From assembly GCA_030523775.1 (NCBI GenBank), contig JAUNHW010000010.1:1-64000 (forward strand): a DNA stretch of 64,000 nucleotides. The letters are read 5' to 3'. The notes beneath the pieces are model-generated. The model was not told the origin of the DNA and did no database searches. It saw only the letters and a list, made by a program, of their open reading frames with translations. This DNA is from Akkermansia sp. GTDB taxonomy: Bacteria; Verrucomicrobiota; Verrucomicrobiia; Verrucomicrobiales; Akkermansiaceae. Position 1 is the stretch's first letter; each line of letters opens with the position of its first letter. This document shows, piece by piece, positions 43,133 to 51,960 of the stretch. The translations under genes were made by a program, and so were the position numbers.

Positions 43133-43816
43133 TTACTTGAGTGAAGGTGCTTGAACGTGCATCCAGTCCGCATCAGCCTCCCTGCCAAGCGAGTGGAAAC
43201 CCTCGGCCTCCCAGCAGTCCCACCAGTAGTTATATTCTGGTCCGCTGAAACGCGCCTTGGGTTTCTTGGTGGCGTAGGCGTTGTGTTCGGGGTCGAAATC
43301 CAGGGCCACGCCCCAGGCGTGCATGCTGTACTTTGTGCCCGTGGTAGTCTTGCGGAAGTTGTAGCTGCCGCCGTACACGTCCAGCCCCAGCGCGTGAATG
43401 CGTTCCACGCCGTAGTGCTCCAGCACTCGTTGCAGAACGCGCTGCACGGCGTCTGCAATGAGCTTGTGAACGCGGATAGTCTTGACCTGCTTCCCGTCAT
43501 AGTACAGCGGGTAGGGCGGGGTGATGTTGACGAGATTGCCCTCATCCCCCACCTTGCCGAAAATGCTCTTTCCCGTCCGCACCTCTGCCTGTGTGGGCCA
43601 CTTGGCGGGTGCCACGTAGATGGACAGCGCGTCGGCAATGGCGGATAGCGTCTTGGGGCCTACGATTCCATCCTGCGTCACGCCCACCTTGGCCTGGATG
43701 GCTTTCACGTTGTCCTTTACTCCAAGCTCATCCGCCACGGCGGAGAGCGTCTTAGGGCCCCAGATTCCATCAACCTTGGTGCCCACGCGGGTCTGTATCT
43801 TCTCTAGTGTGTTCAT
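43133..43816 (-). CDS. endolysin: two peptidoglycan-binding repeats plus M15 peptidase
   Basis: 227 residues. Two N-terminal repeats (VDGIWGPKTLSAVAD near 15-29 and QDGIVGPKTLSAIAD near 48-62) are PG_binding_1-like. The C-terminal M15/VanY-type zinc peptidase has the ligands in SMHAWGVALDFD (HxxxxxxD) and the late His in DWMHVQ. Predicted to cut peptide cross-links for host lysis. Start ATG 43816 overlaps the stop of the holin-like gene. Confidence 0.88.
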   Translation of the reverse strand: MNTLEKIQTRVGTKVDGIWGPKTLSAVADELGVKDNVKAIQAKVGVTQDGIVGPKTLSAIADALSIYVAPAKWPTQAEVRTGKSIFGKVGDEGNLVNITPPYPLYYDGKQVKTIRVHKLIADAVQRVLQRVLEHYGVERIHALGLDVYGGSYNFRKTTTGTKYSMHAWGVALDFDPEHNAYATKKPKARFSGPEYNYWWDCWEAEGFHSLGREADADWMHVQAPSLK

Positions 43817-44139
43817 TGCAATCGTCCTTCCTGCGGTGAAAAATCCCCTGTGATGCGCTCCATTGTCTCCTTGTGTGCCATGCGGGCAAGCTCGTTGCTC
43901 TCCTGCACAAAGCGGCATTGTCCGCATTTGTTGAGCATACGCTCGGTGAGTTCGAGGTTCTTCTGCTGCAACTGGTCATTTCGGCGATACGCCTTGATGA
44001 GCTGCCAAACGAGGATTCCAGCTCCCACGCCGTATGCGCCGTTTTGGAGACAACCCGTCAGCATGGTGAGGTCGATGTCCGCCAAGCACGGCGAGAAGCA
44101 CAATGCTACACCAGAGACGCCCTGGAGCATATCGGTCAT
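43813..44139 (-). CDS. holin-like small membrane protein
   Basis: 108 residues with one clear transmembrane helix (about residues 28-48, LTGCLQNGAYGVGAGILVWQL) and perhaps a weaker N-terminal one. A charged cytoplasmic tail rich in Gln/Glu follows. It overlaps the endolysin start by 4 bases, the usual holin-endolysin coupling. No family motif, so the call rests on topology and position. Confidence 0.6.
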   Translation of the reverse strand: MTDMLQGVSGVALCFSPCLADIDLTMLTGCLQNGAYGVGAGILVWQLIKAYRRNDQLQQKNLELTERMLNKCGQCRFVQESNELARMAHKETMERITGDFSPQEGRLQ

Positions 44140-44140
44140 A

Positions 44141-44611
44141 TCACTTCGTCACGTTGACTGTGGGAATCTGCGGGATGCCGTACAGCTTGATGAGCTGCGT
44201 GGCGGTGGCACCATCGATGATGAGCGTGCGTTCCGTGCTGGAACCGTCCGCCTGCACCTGCTTCACGCTAGATGCGCATGAATTGAGACTCCACGCAGCA
44301 ATCAGCGCAAGAATGGCAATAGCAACCGTCCGCACCCACTCGTGCCGCTGGAGCCAAGTGCGCGCCTTTTCGTGAAGGTAGTCCTCGCCGTACTTCGCCG
44401 CGTGTCTCGCCGCCAGCGCAACAATGAGCTTGCCGTGGTTATCCTTGCTCAGCGTCTCCGCAAGGTCGAACACCGCTTGCTGCGTGGTTTCGTCCACCTT
44501 AAAAGCGTTTTCCGTGCCCTCATCGTCCATCGAGTAAGCAAGGTACTTAATGTTTTCCGCGAGCTTCTTCACCTCGCCCAGTTTGTTCAGCGTTTCTTCT
44601 ATCGCGTTCAT
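44141..44611 (-). CDS. membrane-anchored lysis-cassette protein
   Basis: 156 residues from ATG 44611 (GGAG 8 bases upstream; the in-frame ATG at 44668 has no ribosome-binding site). A soluble helical N-terminus precedes one transmembrane helix (about 93-108, VAIAILALIAAWSL) and a short tail with NSCASS. The Cys after the helix recalls spanin or lipoprotein subunits, but its position is C-terminal. It lies one base before the holin-like gene. Confidence 0.5.
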   Translation of the reverse strand: MNAIEETLNKLGEVKKLAENIKYLAYSMDDEGTENAFKVDETTQQAVFDLAETLSKDNHGKLIVALAARHAAKYGEDYLHEKARTWLQRHEWVRTVAIAILALIAAWSLNSCASSVKQVQADGSSTERTLIIDGATATQLIKLYGIPQIPTVNVTK

Positions 44612-44763
44612 GGTGTATTCTCCGTATGTTGTTTCGGTAAGCTCTTCTGCTCTTTCCTTGGCTGTCATTTTGGCAGTTCTATGTTGTTTAGATTAAGTGT
44701 TTAGTATTGTTTCTTGGCATTCCGTTTGGCAAGCGGTTTGGCTAATCTGCGGCTAATGTTCGG

Positions 44764-45369
44764 CTAATTGGCCGCAAGCGTTTCCGCCAGCTCCAGCGCG
44801 GCCTCCACCGCGTCCACGTCCTCGGCTGCGTTCACCGCATCGCGCGCGGGTTTAAACCTCGCCTGCACCGCCTGAATATGCCCCATCATGGCTGCCACCA
44901 GCGCGGCAATGAGCGTCGGCGTGACAGCGTGAGCCACGTCCGCCGCATCCGTCCATTCCGCGTCATCGGGCAGCGCGCCCTGCGCCTGCAGGAGCATCAG
45001 ACTGTTGACCATGTTGTGCGCCTCCGCATTGAACAGCACGCCATTAGGCAGCGCGGAGCACGGAATCACCACGCCGCCGAGCGCCCCGTCAATGCCAAAC
45101 ATGGCCGCGTCACGCCGAGCCTGTATCGAGTCTCGAGCCTGCTCCTTGGCAACCGCAAGTTCAAACGGGTGCCACACCGCGCGGATTGTGTCGCCCGCAT
45201 CCACGTATTCGCGGTTGTAGAACAGCCCCGGCGCGGGCGTCTCCACCAGCTCCTTGAACCCGTGCGCGGCGGCGTAAGCGGCCACCTGCTCGTCGGTCGG
45301 GTTGCTAATATTCGGCACGCGCTCCATCCTGCGGAGCGCACCAGCTTCCAGTTTCGCGTATGTCTTCAT
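44764..45369 (-). CDS. DUF4376-like tail-associated protein
   Basis: 201 residues. The middle (FELAVAKEQARDSIQARRDAA...) and the Ala-rich C-terminal helices resemble the DUF4376 domain found in phage tail-fibre chaperone or accessory proteins next to tail genes. It lies between the LRR protein gene and the lysis cassette. The family call is from memory of the pattern. Confidence 0.5.
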   Translation of the reverse strand: MKTYAKLEAGALRRMERVPNISNPTDEQVAAYAAAHGFKELVETPAPGLFYNREYVDAGDTIRAVWHPFELAVAKEQARDSIQARRDAAMFGIDGALGGVVIPCSALPNGVLFNAEAHNMVNSLMLLQAQGALPDDAEWTDAADVAHAVTPTLIAALVAAMMGHIQAVQARFKPARDAVNAAEDVDAVEAALELAETLAAN

Positions 45370-45373
45370 GGTT

Positions 45374-46147
45374 TTAATTCGTCACAGTCACCGTCCACCC
45401 ACGCACCTGGTAGGTTCCGGCAGGAATTGGAATTGGTGTGCCCGGTCCCAGCAGCGCGGCCACCACCGTATCACTCTTGAAATTAGTGTTCTTGCCCAAA
45501 TGCAGGGCGTGCGTACCCGTTGTGTATGTAGGAATTGTCTCCAGTACATGCTTAGCGGAGTCCGGGTCCAGCTTGCAGCCTATGAACATGTCTGTACCTG
45601 AACTCAAAGACTGCAAGCCAAGTTCCCCTGCGTTGAAACTTGTGAACAAGGGGCAGTTCTCAAACATGCGGTTACCGGTTTTCAACGAGTGCAAATCCGC
45701 ACCAAACGAATTCAATGTCCTGCATGAGGCAAACATAGCAAGGCCGTCATCCAGCTTCGGCATGTCTATATTCCATGACTCCATGGAGGTGCACGATACA
45801 AACATGCCACCTCCTTTGGTCATATTGCCCAAATTTGCCGAAAACTCCCGCAGTGAAGTGCAGTATCCAAACATGTTGCCTCCATCTTCAAGCGACCTCA
45901 TGTCAGACTCAAAGGAGACAAGTTTAGAGCAGTAATAAAACATGTTTTGTCCATTCTCCAACATGGGCATATCTATATCCCACTCCGCAAGACTATTACC
46001 GCGGTAATAGAAAAGGTATTGAGCTTTAGTGGAGGTGCGGGCATCAAAAACAACCGCTTTCCCACCGTCTGCCGTATTTCCGGCAACCACTTGCCCCGGC
46101 TTCACCCCGCCGTAGGATACAACATTCACTTTAACCGGTTCAGACAT
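45374..46147 (-). CDS. leucine-rich-repeat (BspA/DUF285-like) prophage protein
   Basis: 257 residues from ATG 46147, which overlaps the end of the preceding gene. After a 40-residue head, seven repeats of about 23 residues run from residue 46 to 200, pattern MFxxCxxLxxFxxxLxxLxxG. MF pairs fall at 69, 92, 115, 138, 161 and 187. Cys recurs at a fixed place in most repeats. A C-terminal beta domain follows. BspA-type repeats form solenoids that bind ligands, so this may be a receptor-binding virion protein or a host-surface protein made by the lysogen. Confidence 0.7.
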   Translation of the reverse strand: MSEPVKVNVVSYGGVKPGQVVAGNTADGGKAVVFDARTSTKAQYLFYYRGNSLAEWDIDMPMLENGQNMFYYCSKLVSFESDMRSLEDGGNMFGYCTSLREFSANLGNMTKGGGMFVSCTSMESWNIDMPKLDDGLAMFASCRTLNSFGADLHSLKTGNRMFENCPLFTSFNAGELGLQSLSSGTDMFIGCKLDPDSAKHVLETIPTYTTGTHALHLGKNTNFKSDTVVAALLGPGTPIPIPAGTYQVRGWTVTVTN

Positions 46148-47735
46148 TTGCGTAAGAGTATTTGAGTTCAGCAACAACCGCGTGGCCGTCAGACCACACG
46201 CGCACAAAGTAGCGGCTCCCCGCCGCACAAGGCGGCACCACACCGTCAACCCAGCTCCAAAGCTCCGGCCACGTCACAGTCGTGGTCGCCGTGCACGTCA
46301 CCCAAATCTCGGCGGAGGCGTAGTCAGACGCAAGCGTCACGGCGGAGAAGTCCAGCGCGGTTCCCGCCGCCTCCACCGTGTACACCCCGCCGTTCTTCAT
46401 GGCGGTGGTGGGCGTGAGTGCGATGGGTGCGTGGGCTGGCTCCACGTCCAGCTCCTCGCCGTTCAGGTAAATCTTGAACGCGGTCTGCTCCACGGCGTTC
46501 TTCCCGCGCGTGGTGCTGCCCTGCTTCACGGTGCCGCTGCCAAAGCAGCCCGTGGCAGTGTAGGTGATGGAGTTGGCATCCGCGCCAGCATCGTTGGCGG
46601 TCAGGGTAATAACGCCTTCCGTCTCGGTGGCCTCGGCTTTCGCGCCGAAAGGATACGTCGGCTCACCCTCGCCATCGTCACCGTTGATAGCGGCAATCAC
46701 CTCCGCATAGGTGCGGGCGTCCTGCCCGCCATCCATCTGCTCTGTCACCTCCAGCATGTCGCCCTCAAAGCCGAGCGTCAGCAAGTCGCCAGCCGCGCCT
46801 GGCTCCGAGGCGGTGACAAGGACCGCATTGTTCTCGGCGTCGACTTCGGCTTCCAGGCCGTCGTAATTGTTGACGACGCCTTCCACGTACGCCAAAGCCT
46901 CCTCCATCGTGCGCGCGTCCTGCCCGCCGCTGAAGCTGGGGTCGTCCTGCGGCACAACAAACGGACACGTCGGTCCGTCTTCAACCGCCACGTTGTCGCC
47001 GTCCACGCCCTGCTTCGCCGTGCTTACCATGGAGATTTTCTCCGTGGTGCTATCCCACGTGGCCTCCACGGGCGCAAAGCCGAGGGCGGTTCCATCGGGA
47101 AGCTTCCAACGTTCAGCATTTCCGAGCTCTTCGGCGAAAGCCTCACCCGTGGTATCGGTAATGTAAGTGGCAAAAGTGCACCAAAGCTCGCCGTTGTATT
47201 GCAACCCGAACCCGTATTCGCCGTGCAGCTCGCTCACATCGACTTGCAGCGCAAGCGAGATGGACGCGGGCGTTTCCTTCTTCTCCACGAAGTTCTCGAC
47301 AACCTCTCCGCCGATGGAGAGAGTGCCGTCCTCCGTGGCATCCGCCACCGTCAGCACACCATGGGATTGCAGTGCGGGCTGCGCATCCAAATGCAGCGCG
47401 TGCTCCGCATTGTCCGTCAGGTCACCCTCATCCGTCGGGTCTCCCAGCGTCAGCGTGCAAACCGCCGCCACCGCCGCGGAGGCCCCGTGGCCCACGTTCA
47501 GGTCGCTCTCGATGTAGCCCCCGCCGCCATTCCCAGCGGGGGCACCGTTAAAAAGCTCGGTGATATGCGCAGTGTCGTCAGAGGTCCTGGACTTCATGCC
47601 AATCGCCGTGAACTGCGACTGCACCTCGCCAGCGTGGTGCACGTGGATAAGGCGGTCGGTATCGACATCGTAGACCTCGCATGCGTTGTCGCACGTGAGC
47701 GTGTAGACGTGGTTTTGCTGGGTGGGGATTTCCAT
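46140..47735 (-). CDS. prophage structural protein with repeated beta modules
   Basis: 531 residues from ATG 47735. Acidic and beta-rich. Two internal modules each open with GGQDARTxxEx and close with a Gly-Ala-x-Gly/Asp-rich strand (GAAGDLLTLGF; GADANSITYT), like the flagellin-hook-IN type motif seen in phage baseplate and tail proteins. A similar module occurs in the collar fibre at 51961. Probably a tail or fibre component. Confidence 0.55.
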   Translation of the reverse strand: MEIPTQQNHVYTLTCDNACEVYDVDTDRLIHVHHAGEVQSQFTAIGMKSRTSDDTAHITELFNGAPAGNGGGGYIESDLNVGHGASAAVAAVCTLTLGDPTDEGDLTDNAEHALHLDAQPALQSHGVLTVADATEDGTLSIGGEVVENFVEKKETPASISLALQVDVSELHGEYGFGLQYNGELWCTFATYITDTTGEAFAEELGNAERWKLPDGTALGFAPVEATWDSTTEKISMVSTAKQGVDGDNVAVEDGPTCPFVVPQDDPSFSGGQDARTMEEALAYVEGVVNNYDGLEAEVDAENNAVLVTASEPGAAGDLLTLGFEGDMLEVTEQMDGGQDARTYAEVIAAINGDDGEGEPTYPFGAKAEATETEGVITLTANDAGADANSITYTATGCFGSGTVKQGSTTRGKNAVEQTAFKIYLNGEELDVEPAHAPIALTPTTAMKNGGVYTVEAAGTALDFSAVTLASDYASAEIWVTCTATTTVTWPELWSWVDGVVPPCAAGSRYFVRVWSDGHAVVAELKYSYANV

Positions 47736-47799
47736 ACCCTCATTTTGCCAAATCGCGGACGAAAAAGTAAATTGCACTTATGCAATTCACGCACTTTTT

Positions 47800-49452
47800 T
47801 CACCACCAGCTCGGCGTACCCTTGGCCGCAAGGCGTTTCTCGCGGTGCAGAACCTTGCCCTCGGGCAGGCTCTCGCGCCGCCGGGCACCCTCCTTGCCCA
47901 CCAAATGAGCCTCTATCGCCTCCGCGAACAGACGGAAGCTGTCGGCACCGTGCGAAGCCTCGTCATGCACGGGGTCCTCGCGTAACGAACCACCTGCACC
48001 TATGCCGCCCGTGCGGTAGTTCTCCAGCGCGTCAAGGCCGCTAATCATGTCTCGCCCATCCTCGCGCTTCTGCGGCAGACTGCACCGCTTGTGGAACACG
48101 CAGTATTTCAGCAAGTCTCTCACTGCGTAAATACCTTTCCACGTGTCGGATGTCTTCGGGATGACCACGCATGGAACTTTCGCCTCATCAAACACGTGCC
48201 GCCTACGCAATCCTTCGTTGCCCACCTCGCGAGCGGCGCCATCGTGCGGTATAATATGCTTAGTAATGAGCTGGCCGAACTCCCTCTCCCACATCTGCGC
48301 CCGCCGCAGGAAGTCCTGCATGCTCTTGTCTTGGTCGCAGTAGTAGTCCAGAATGTAGAACTTCCCATCGTTTCCAACCTGAATGAGCCACATGGTCATG
48401 TAGTCTTTTATGCCAATGTCCCAACTCGTATACAACGGCTGGTAGGGGTCGGCTTCAAACTCCTGGTCTACCTTCTTGTCCGCCCGCAGGCGGCTTATGA
48501 ATCTGCCGTAAATGGCGTTCTCGACCTGTTTCATAAAGGCTTCCTCGGGCACGGTGGGATATTCCGTCAGCATGCCTTCCTCAAGCACGCGCTCATTGGA
48601 GATGTACCACCTCTTCTGGCCGTCGTCCAGCGTTATGCCGTGCTCTCTCTCCAGCTTCTCGAAATACTCGTCCTTGCTGTGGTCCTCCAGAGGGCCACCA
48701 TCGTCAATGCGGTATTCGGGCTGCCTGTACCACGTGAAAAAGAAGAATCGGAAATCGGTCGGCAGCAGTTTGCTGTCGTCGTTCGCCATGGCCTGCTTCA
48801 AGATGCGGTAGTTCTCGCCCACCTTGGCGCCCTCGTGCGTGGATTCCATGATGATGAGGCCGTTCTTGGGAACGGTGTTGAAACCGCCGCGCATAATCTC
48901 CTTGGCCTTGGCGGGGTCTTCGTACGCCACCTTGGCGAACTCCGAGATGTGCAGGGCTTTCAGCGTGCCGCCGCGCAGGGAAACGCCAATGCGGATGGAT
49001 GAGCCGTTGGAGAAGTCAGCCCTCTCCGCCTTGCCGTCGTACGTCACCGCCTTGGCGTAATCCATCGAGAACATGGCAATGTTGAACCTGTCCTCGGGGT
49101 CTTCCACGTGGTCGTTGTACACGGAAACCGGCGGCGACTGCATGTGCTCGTAGGCAAACGTGATTTTGCCCAGCTTCTCCTTCGCGTCAGGTAGCGTCTT
49201 GTCGATGATGCCGCACGGGAAATTGTCGTTGAACAGGCACAGGTCCAGGAACAGGATGGACGTGAACGTGGACATTCCGAGCTGGCGTACCTTCAAGATG
49301 GTGTTGCGGCTGTGCAGGCGCGAAAACAATTCCTCCTGCGCCCAGTTCATCTTGAACCGCATCACCTGCGCGTCCTTGTTCACGATGTGGTAGAGGTGAT
49401 TGAGCCTCCACCGCTGGTCCTTGAAGCAACCCTCGTACCAATCCTTGCCCAT
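47800..49452 (-). CDS. terminase large subunit
   Basis: ATP-driven DNA packaging motor and nuclease, 550 residues. The ATPase has the phage-type Walker A variant KVRQLGMST and an adenine-motif region upstream. The Walker B-like LHISEFAKV carries the catalytic Glu. The C-terminal RNase H-like nuclease shows SWDIGIKDYMTMW (first Asp) and SHGADSFRLFAEA (last Asp). Start ATG 49452, next to the neck-protein stop; the longer upstream ORF overlaps that gene. Confidence 0.9.
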   Translation of the reverse strand: MGKDWYEGCFKDQRWRLNHLYHIVNKDAQVMRFKMNWAQEELFSRLHSRNTILKVRQLGMSTFTSILFLDLCLFNDNFPCGIIDKTLPDAKEKLGKITFAYEHMQSPPVSVYNDHVEDPEDRFNIAMFSMDYAKAVTYDGKAERADFSNGSSIRIGVSLRGGTLKALHISEFAKVAYEDPAKAKEIMRGGFNTVPKNGLIIMESTHEGAKVGENYRILKQAMANDDSKLLPTDFRFFFFTWYRQPEYRIDDGGPLEDHSKDEYFEKLEREHGITLDDGQKRWYISNERVLEEGMLTEYPTVPEEAFMKQVENAIYGRFISRLRADKKVDQEFEADPYQPLYTSWDIGIKDYMTMWLIQVGNDGKFYILDYYCDQDKSMQDFLRRAQMWEREFGQLITKHIIPHDGAAREVGNEGLRRRHVFDEAKVPCVVIPKTSDTWKGIYAVRDLLKYCVFHKRCSLPQKREDGRDMISGLDALENYRTGGIGAGGSLREDPVHDEASHGADSFRLFAEAIEAHLVGKEGARRRESLPEGKVLHREKRLAAKGTPSWW

Positions 49453-49454
49453 GC

Positions 49455-51959
49455 CTATGCCTGAATTGCCAGCACCTCCAGCTCGCCCGCGCAGCACCGC
49501 AAGCCGATCTGCTTGTCCACGCAGAAATTGCCGTTCACGTTCTGCGTCAGCCAGCCAGCGGCCTGTTCGCCATCGTGGATGGAGAGATTGTACCAATCAG
49601 CCCCAGCGTTCGGGGAAAGCATGATGCTGCCGCAATTCTCAATGTCCACATCGTAATCAAACTTCTTACCGAACTTGATGCGGATGGTCGTGTCGTCCTG
49701 CTTCCTCATGTTCCGCTCCAGCGGATTGTTGAGCGGGTTCGTGATGAGCGTGGAGGTATAGGGGTTGCCGCCGTTGTCCTCAAACTCGGAGTCCTCGTCC
49801 ACCACCAGAATGTTGCAATCCACGCCGTTGTCCACCAGCAGGAACAGTCTGTCGCCCTTCTTGCCGTTCGGCAGGGCGCACACGTCCTTAACCTGGCCGC
49901 AGCTCGTCCACCACCTATGCCACGCCTTCACCTCCTGATGGGCGTTGTAGGTGCAGAGAGCCACCTCACCATCACCCATGGCGAACACCGCGCTCGTGTC
50001 GGGCTTCCGCAGCAGCGTGGAATGGATAAACCCGCCGTGCTCCTTGGCGATATGCGGCGCAAGCACGCTCAAATCGCGGGAAATGTAGCCATCGGTTTCA
50101 AGGTTGTAGCCGAACTCGTACACGCGGCCGGCACCGCGCTCCACATACAGCACCTTGTCAATCACCGCCAGCGCAGTCACGCCATCCGAGCCAACATGGC
50201 TATGGTCAACCGCCATGGCGTTCTTGCTCGTAATCACGCCGCCCTGGCCTCCGCCAATCGCAAACTCGCTCTCGCTCGTGCCAAGCATCAGGCGCGTTCC
50301 CTGCGCTTTCATCCAGCATATCGGATTCTGCGACACCGTGTTCAACGTGAGCTGCATCGCGGCATCATCCACTGTGCCAGTCAAGAAATTGTCCAAGTCG
50401 TCCACCCTGGAGAACCACAACGTCTGCGGTTGCTCCCGCGTGCCTGCAAACACCAGCCTGGACGACACCACCGCAGCAAGCGCAGGGTAGCCGTGCCGTT
50501 CGGAAAACGCCGCCCAGCTCCAGTCGTAACTCTTGCCCAATGCCTGCGGCACAGAAATCTTGTTGACGCGCGTCCAGTTCGGAACGCTGCCACCCATGGA
50601 CACCTTCAACACCTCGTCATGCTTGTACTGCGCCACAATCAGGCGGTTGTTGCAGGAGTCGGGAATGAAACCCTTGCTTACGTCCAGCACGCTTGTCTCA
50701 ACGCCGAGGGCCCAGCTCTTTGTCACAAACAGGCGAAGGTAGCACTCCGCGTCCGATTCCGAACCGCTGCACTGCACGTTCGCCGCAGCAGTCAGGTTGG
50801 AGCGGCTGACGCCGCGTGTCTCCCAACCGTCAGCCGTCACATCCGCGCTCTCATTGTTGCGGCGCACCTCGTATTCGCCGTACCACAGCCCGCCGCAATA
50901 GAACGACCACGAACCTTGGCACGGTACAGCTTCCGATGCCACGACGCCCCTCGAAAAGTATTCCGGGTAGTCGGACATGCTGTACTTGCCCTCTTCTGGA
51001 ATAAGGCTCTCCGTGCTCTTGATGCACGTCCAGTAGTGCCAGTATTGCATGGCCACGCGGATTTTGGCCCCCTTGGAAAAATTATTCCCCTTCACGGAAC
51101 GTATCGGCGTCACCTCCTCGAACTCGCTCGTGTTGTCCGTAGCCTTGCGGAAGTTCGCAGTGTAGTTGGCCGGGCTCTCCAGGCCCTCGACATAGTTGTC
51201 GTTGCTGTTCCAGGCTGCAATGCAAGTGAAACACTCGTACCGCAGCTCGCCAAGCTCGGCAAACTTGTCACCAGGTGATGCCGCGGCGGGGATGCCGCCT
51301 GTAGAGGCAGTCACGCCTTCCAGGATGTCAGTGGCCTTCATGCCCGCCTCTTGCTCGTCAACCCAGCTCGACACCCGCAGGAAATCAGTGTCGGTCGGAA
51401 GCGCGCCCTCGGCGGTGGGCGGAAGCTGCACCGTGATGTCGCCGCCGCTCTCCCCCACCACAACCGCCTCGCTGCGGTCTTCGTGATTGTATCGCCACGG
51501 CAGGTTCTTGAAACCCCATGCCCGCAGCGACCACTCGCCGTTGTCCAGCTCCAGCACCAGCGGGGGAGAAGTGAGGCTCGTCAGAAATAGCAGCTTGTTC
51601 ACCTGGAGCCAATTCAGTCCCGCAAGGTCAATGGAGAAGTTGGCGCCCATGCGACCGCTCTCAAAACTGGCGACTTGCCGGCCCCCCTCGTCCAGCACGC
51701 GCACCCTTGTCATTCCAACCTCCACCAAGAAGCGCATGCCCGCCGTGTCGGCATAGGTGTAGATGTACGGCACAAGCCTGCTATCAGCCCCAATGGCTTC
51801 CGAGAAAAGGCGCATTCCGTTCCTGCGCTTCAACCCGCCCAGCTCCGACACAACCCAGTTCTCCAGCTTCGAGCAGCCGTGATTGTATTGGTCCAGGTCC
51901 GCGCGGCAGGACAGTTCAGGTGCCAGTTCCCCAGCGTTGAATGTAACTCTCGACTGCAT
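49455..51959 (-). CDS. neck/tail stabilisation protein (podovirus type)
   Basis: 834 residues. The N-terminus (FNAGELAPELSCRADLDQYNHGC...VSELGGLKRRNGM) is the conserved opening of large podoviral stabilisation or tail-tubular proteins. The remainder is beta-rich with propeller-like segments (RLVFAGTREQPQTLWFSRVDDLDNF, LMLGTSESEFAIGGG). It probably forms the tail nozzle or neck between portal and fibres. It is tightly packed: one base after the fibre gene and two before terL. Confidence 0.75.
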   Translation of the reverse strand: MQSRVTFNAGELAPELSCRADLDQYNHGCSKLENWVVSELGGLKRRNGMRLFSEAIGADSRLVPYIYTYADTAGMRFLVEVGMTRVRVLDEGGRQVASFESGRMGANFSIDLAGLNWLQVNKLLFLTSLTSPPLVLELDNGEWSLRAWGFKNLPWRYNHEDRSEAVVVGESGGDITVQLPPTAEGALPTDTDFLRVSSWVDEQEAGMKATDILEGVTASTGGIPAAASPGDKFAELGELRYECFTCIAAWNSNDNYVEGLESPANYTANFRKATDNTSEFEEVTPIRSVKGNNFSKGAKIRVAMQYWHYWTCIKSTESLIPEEGKYSMSDYPEYFSRGVVASEAVPCQGSWSFYCGGLWYGEYEVRRNNESADVTADGWETRGVSRSNLTAAANVQCSGSESDAECYLRLFVTKSWALGVETSVLDVSKGFIPDSCNNRLIVAQYKHDEVLKVSMGGSVPNWTRVNKISVPQALGKSYDWSWAAFSERHGYPALAAVVSSRLVFAGTREQPQTLWFSRVDDLDNFLTGTVDDAAMQLTLNTVSQNPICWMKAQGTRLMLGTSESEFAIGGGQGGVITSKNAMAVDHSHVGSDGVTALAVIDKVLYVERGAGRVYEFGYNLETDGYISRDLSVLAPHIAKEHGGFIHSTLLRKPDTSAVFAMGDGEVALCTYNAHQEVKAWHRWWTSCGQVKDVCALPNGKKGDRLFLLVDNGVDCNILVVDEDSEFEDNGGNPYTSTLITNPLNNPLERNMRKQDDTTIRIKFGKKFDYDVDIENCGSIMLSPNAGADWYNLSIHDGEQAAGWLTQNVNGNFCVDKQIGLRCCAGELEVLAIQA

Positions 51960-51960
51960 G

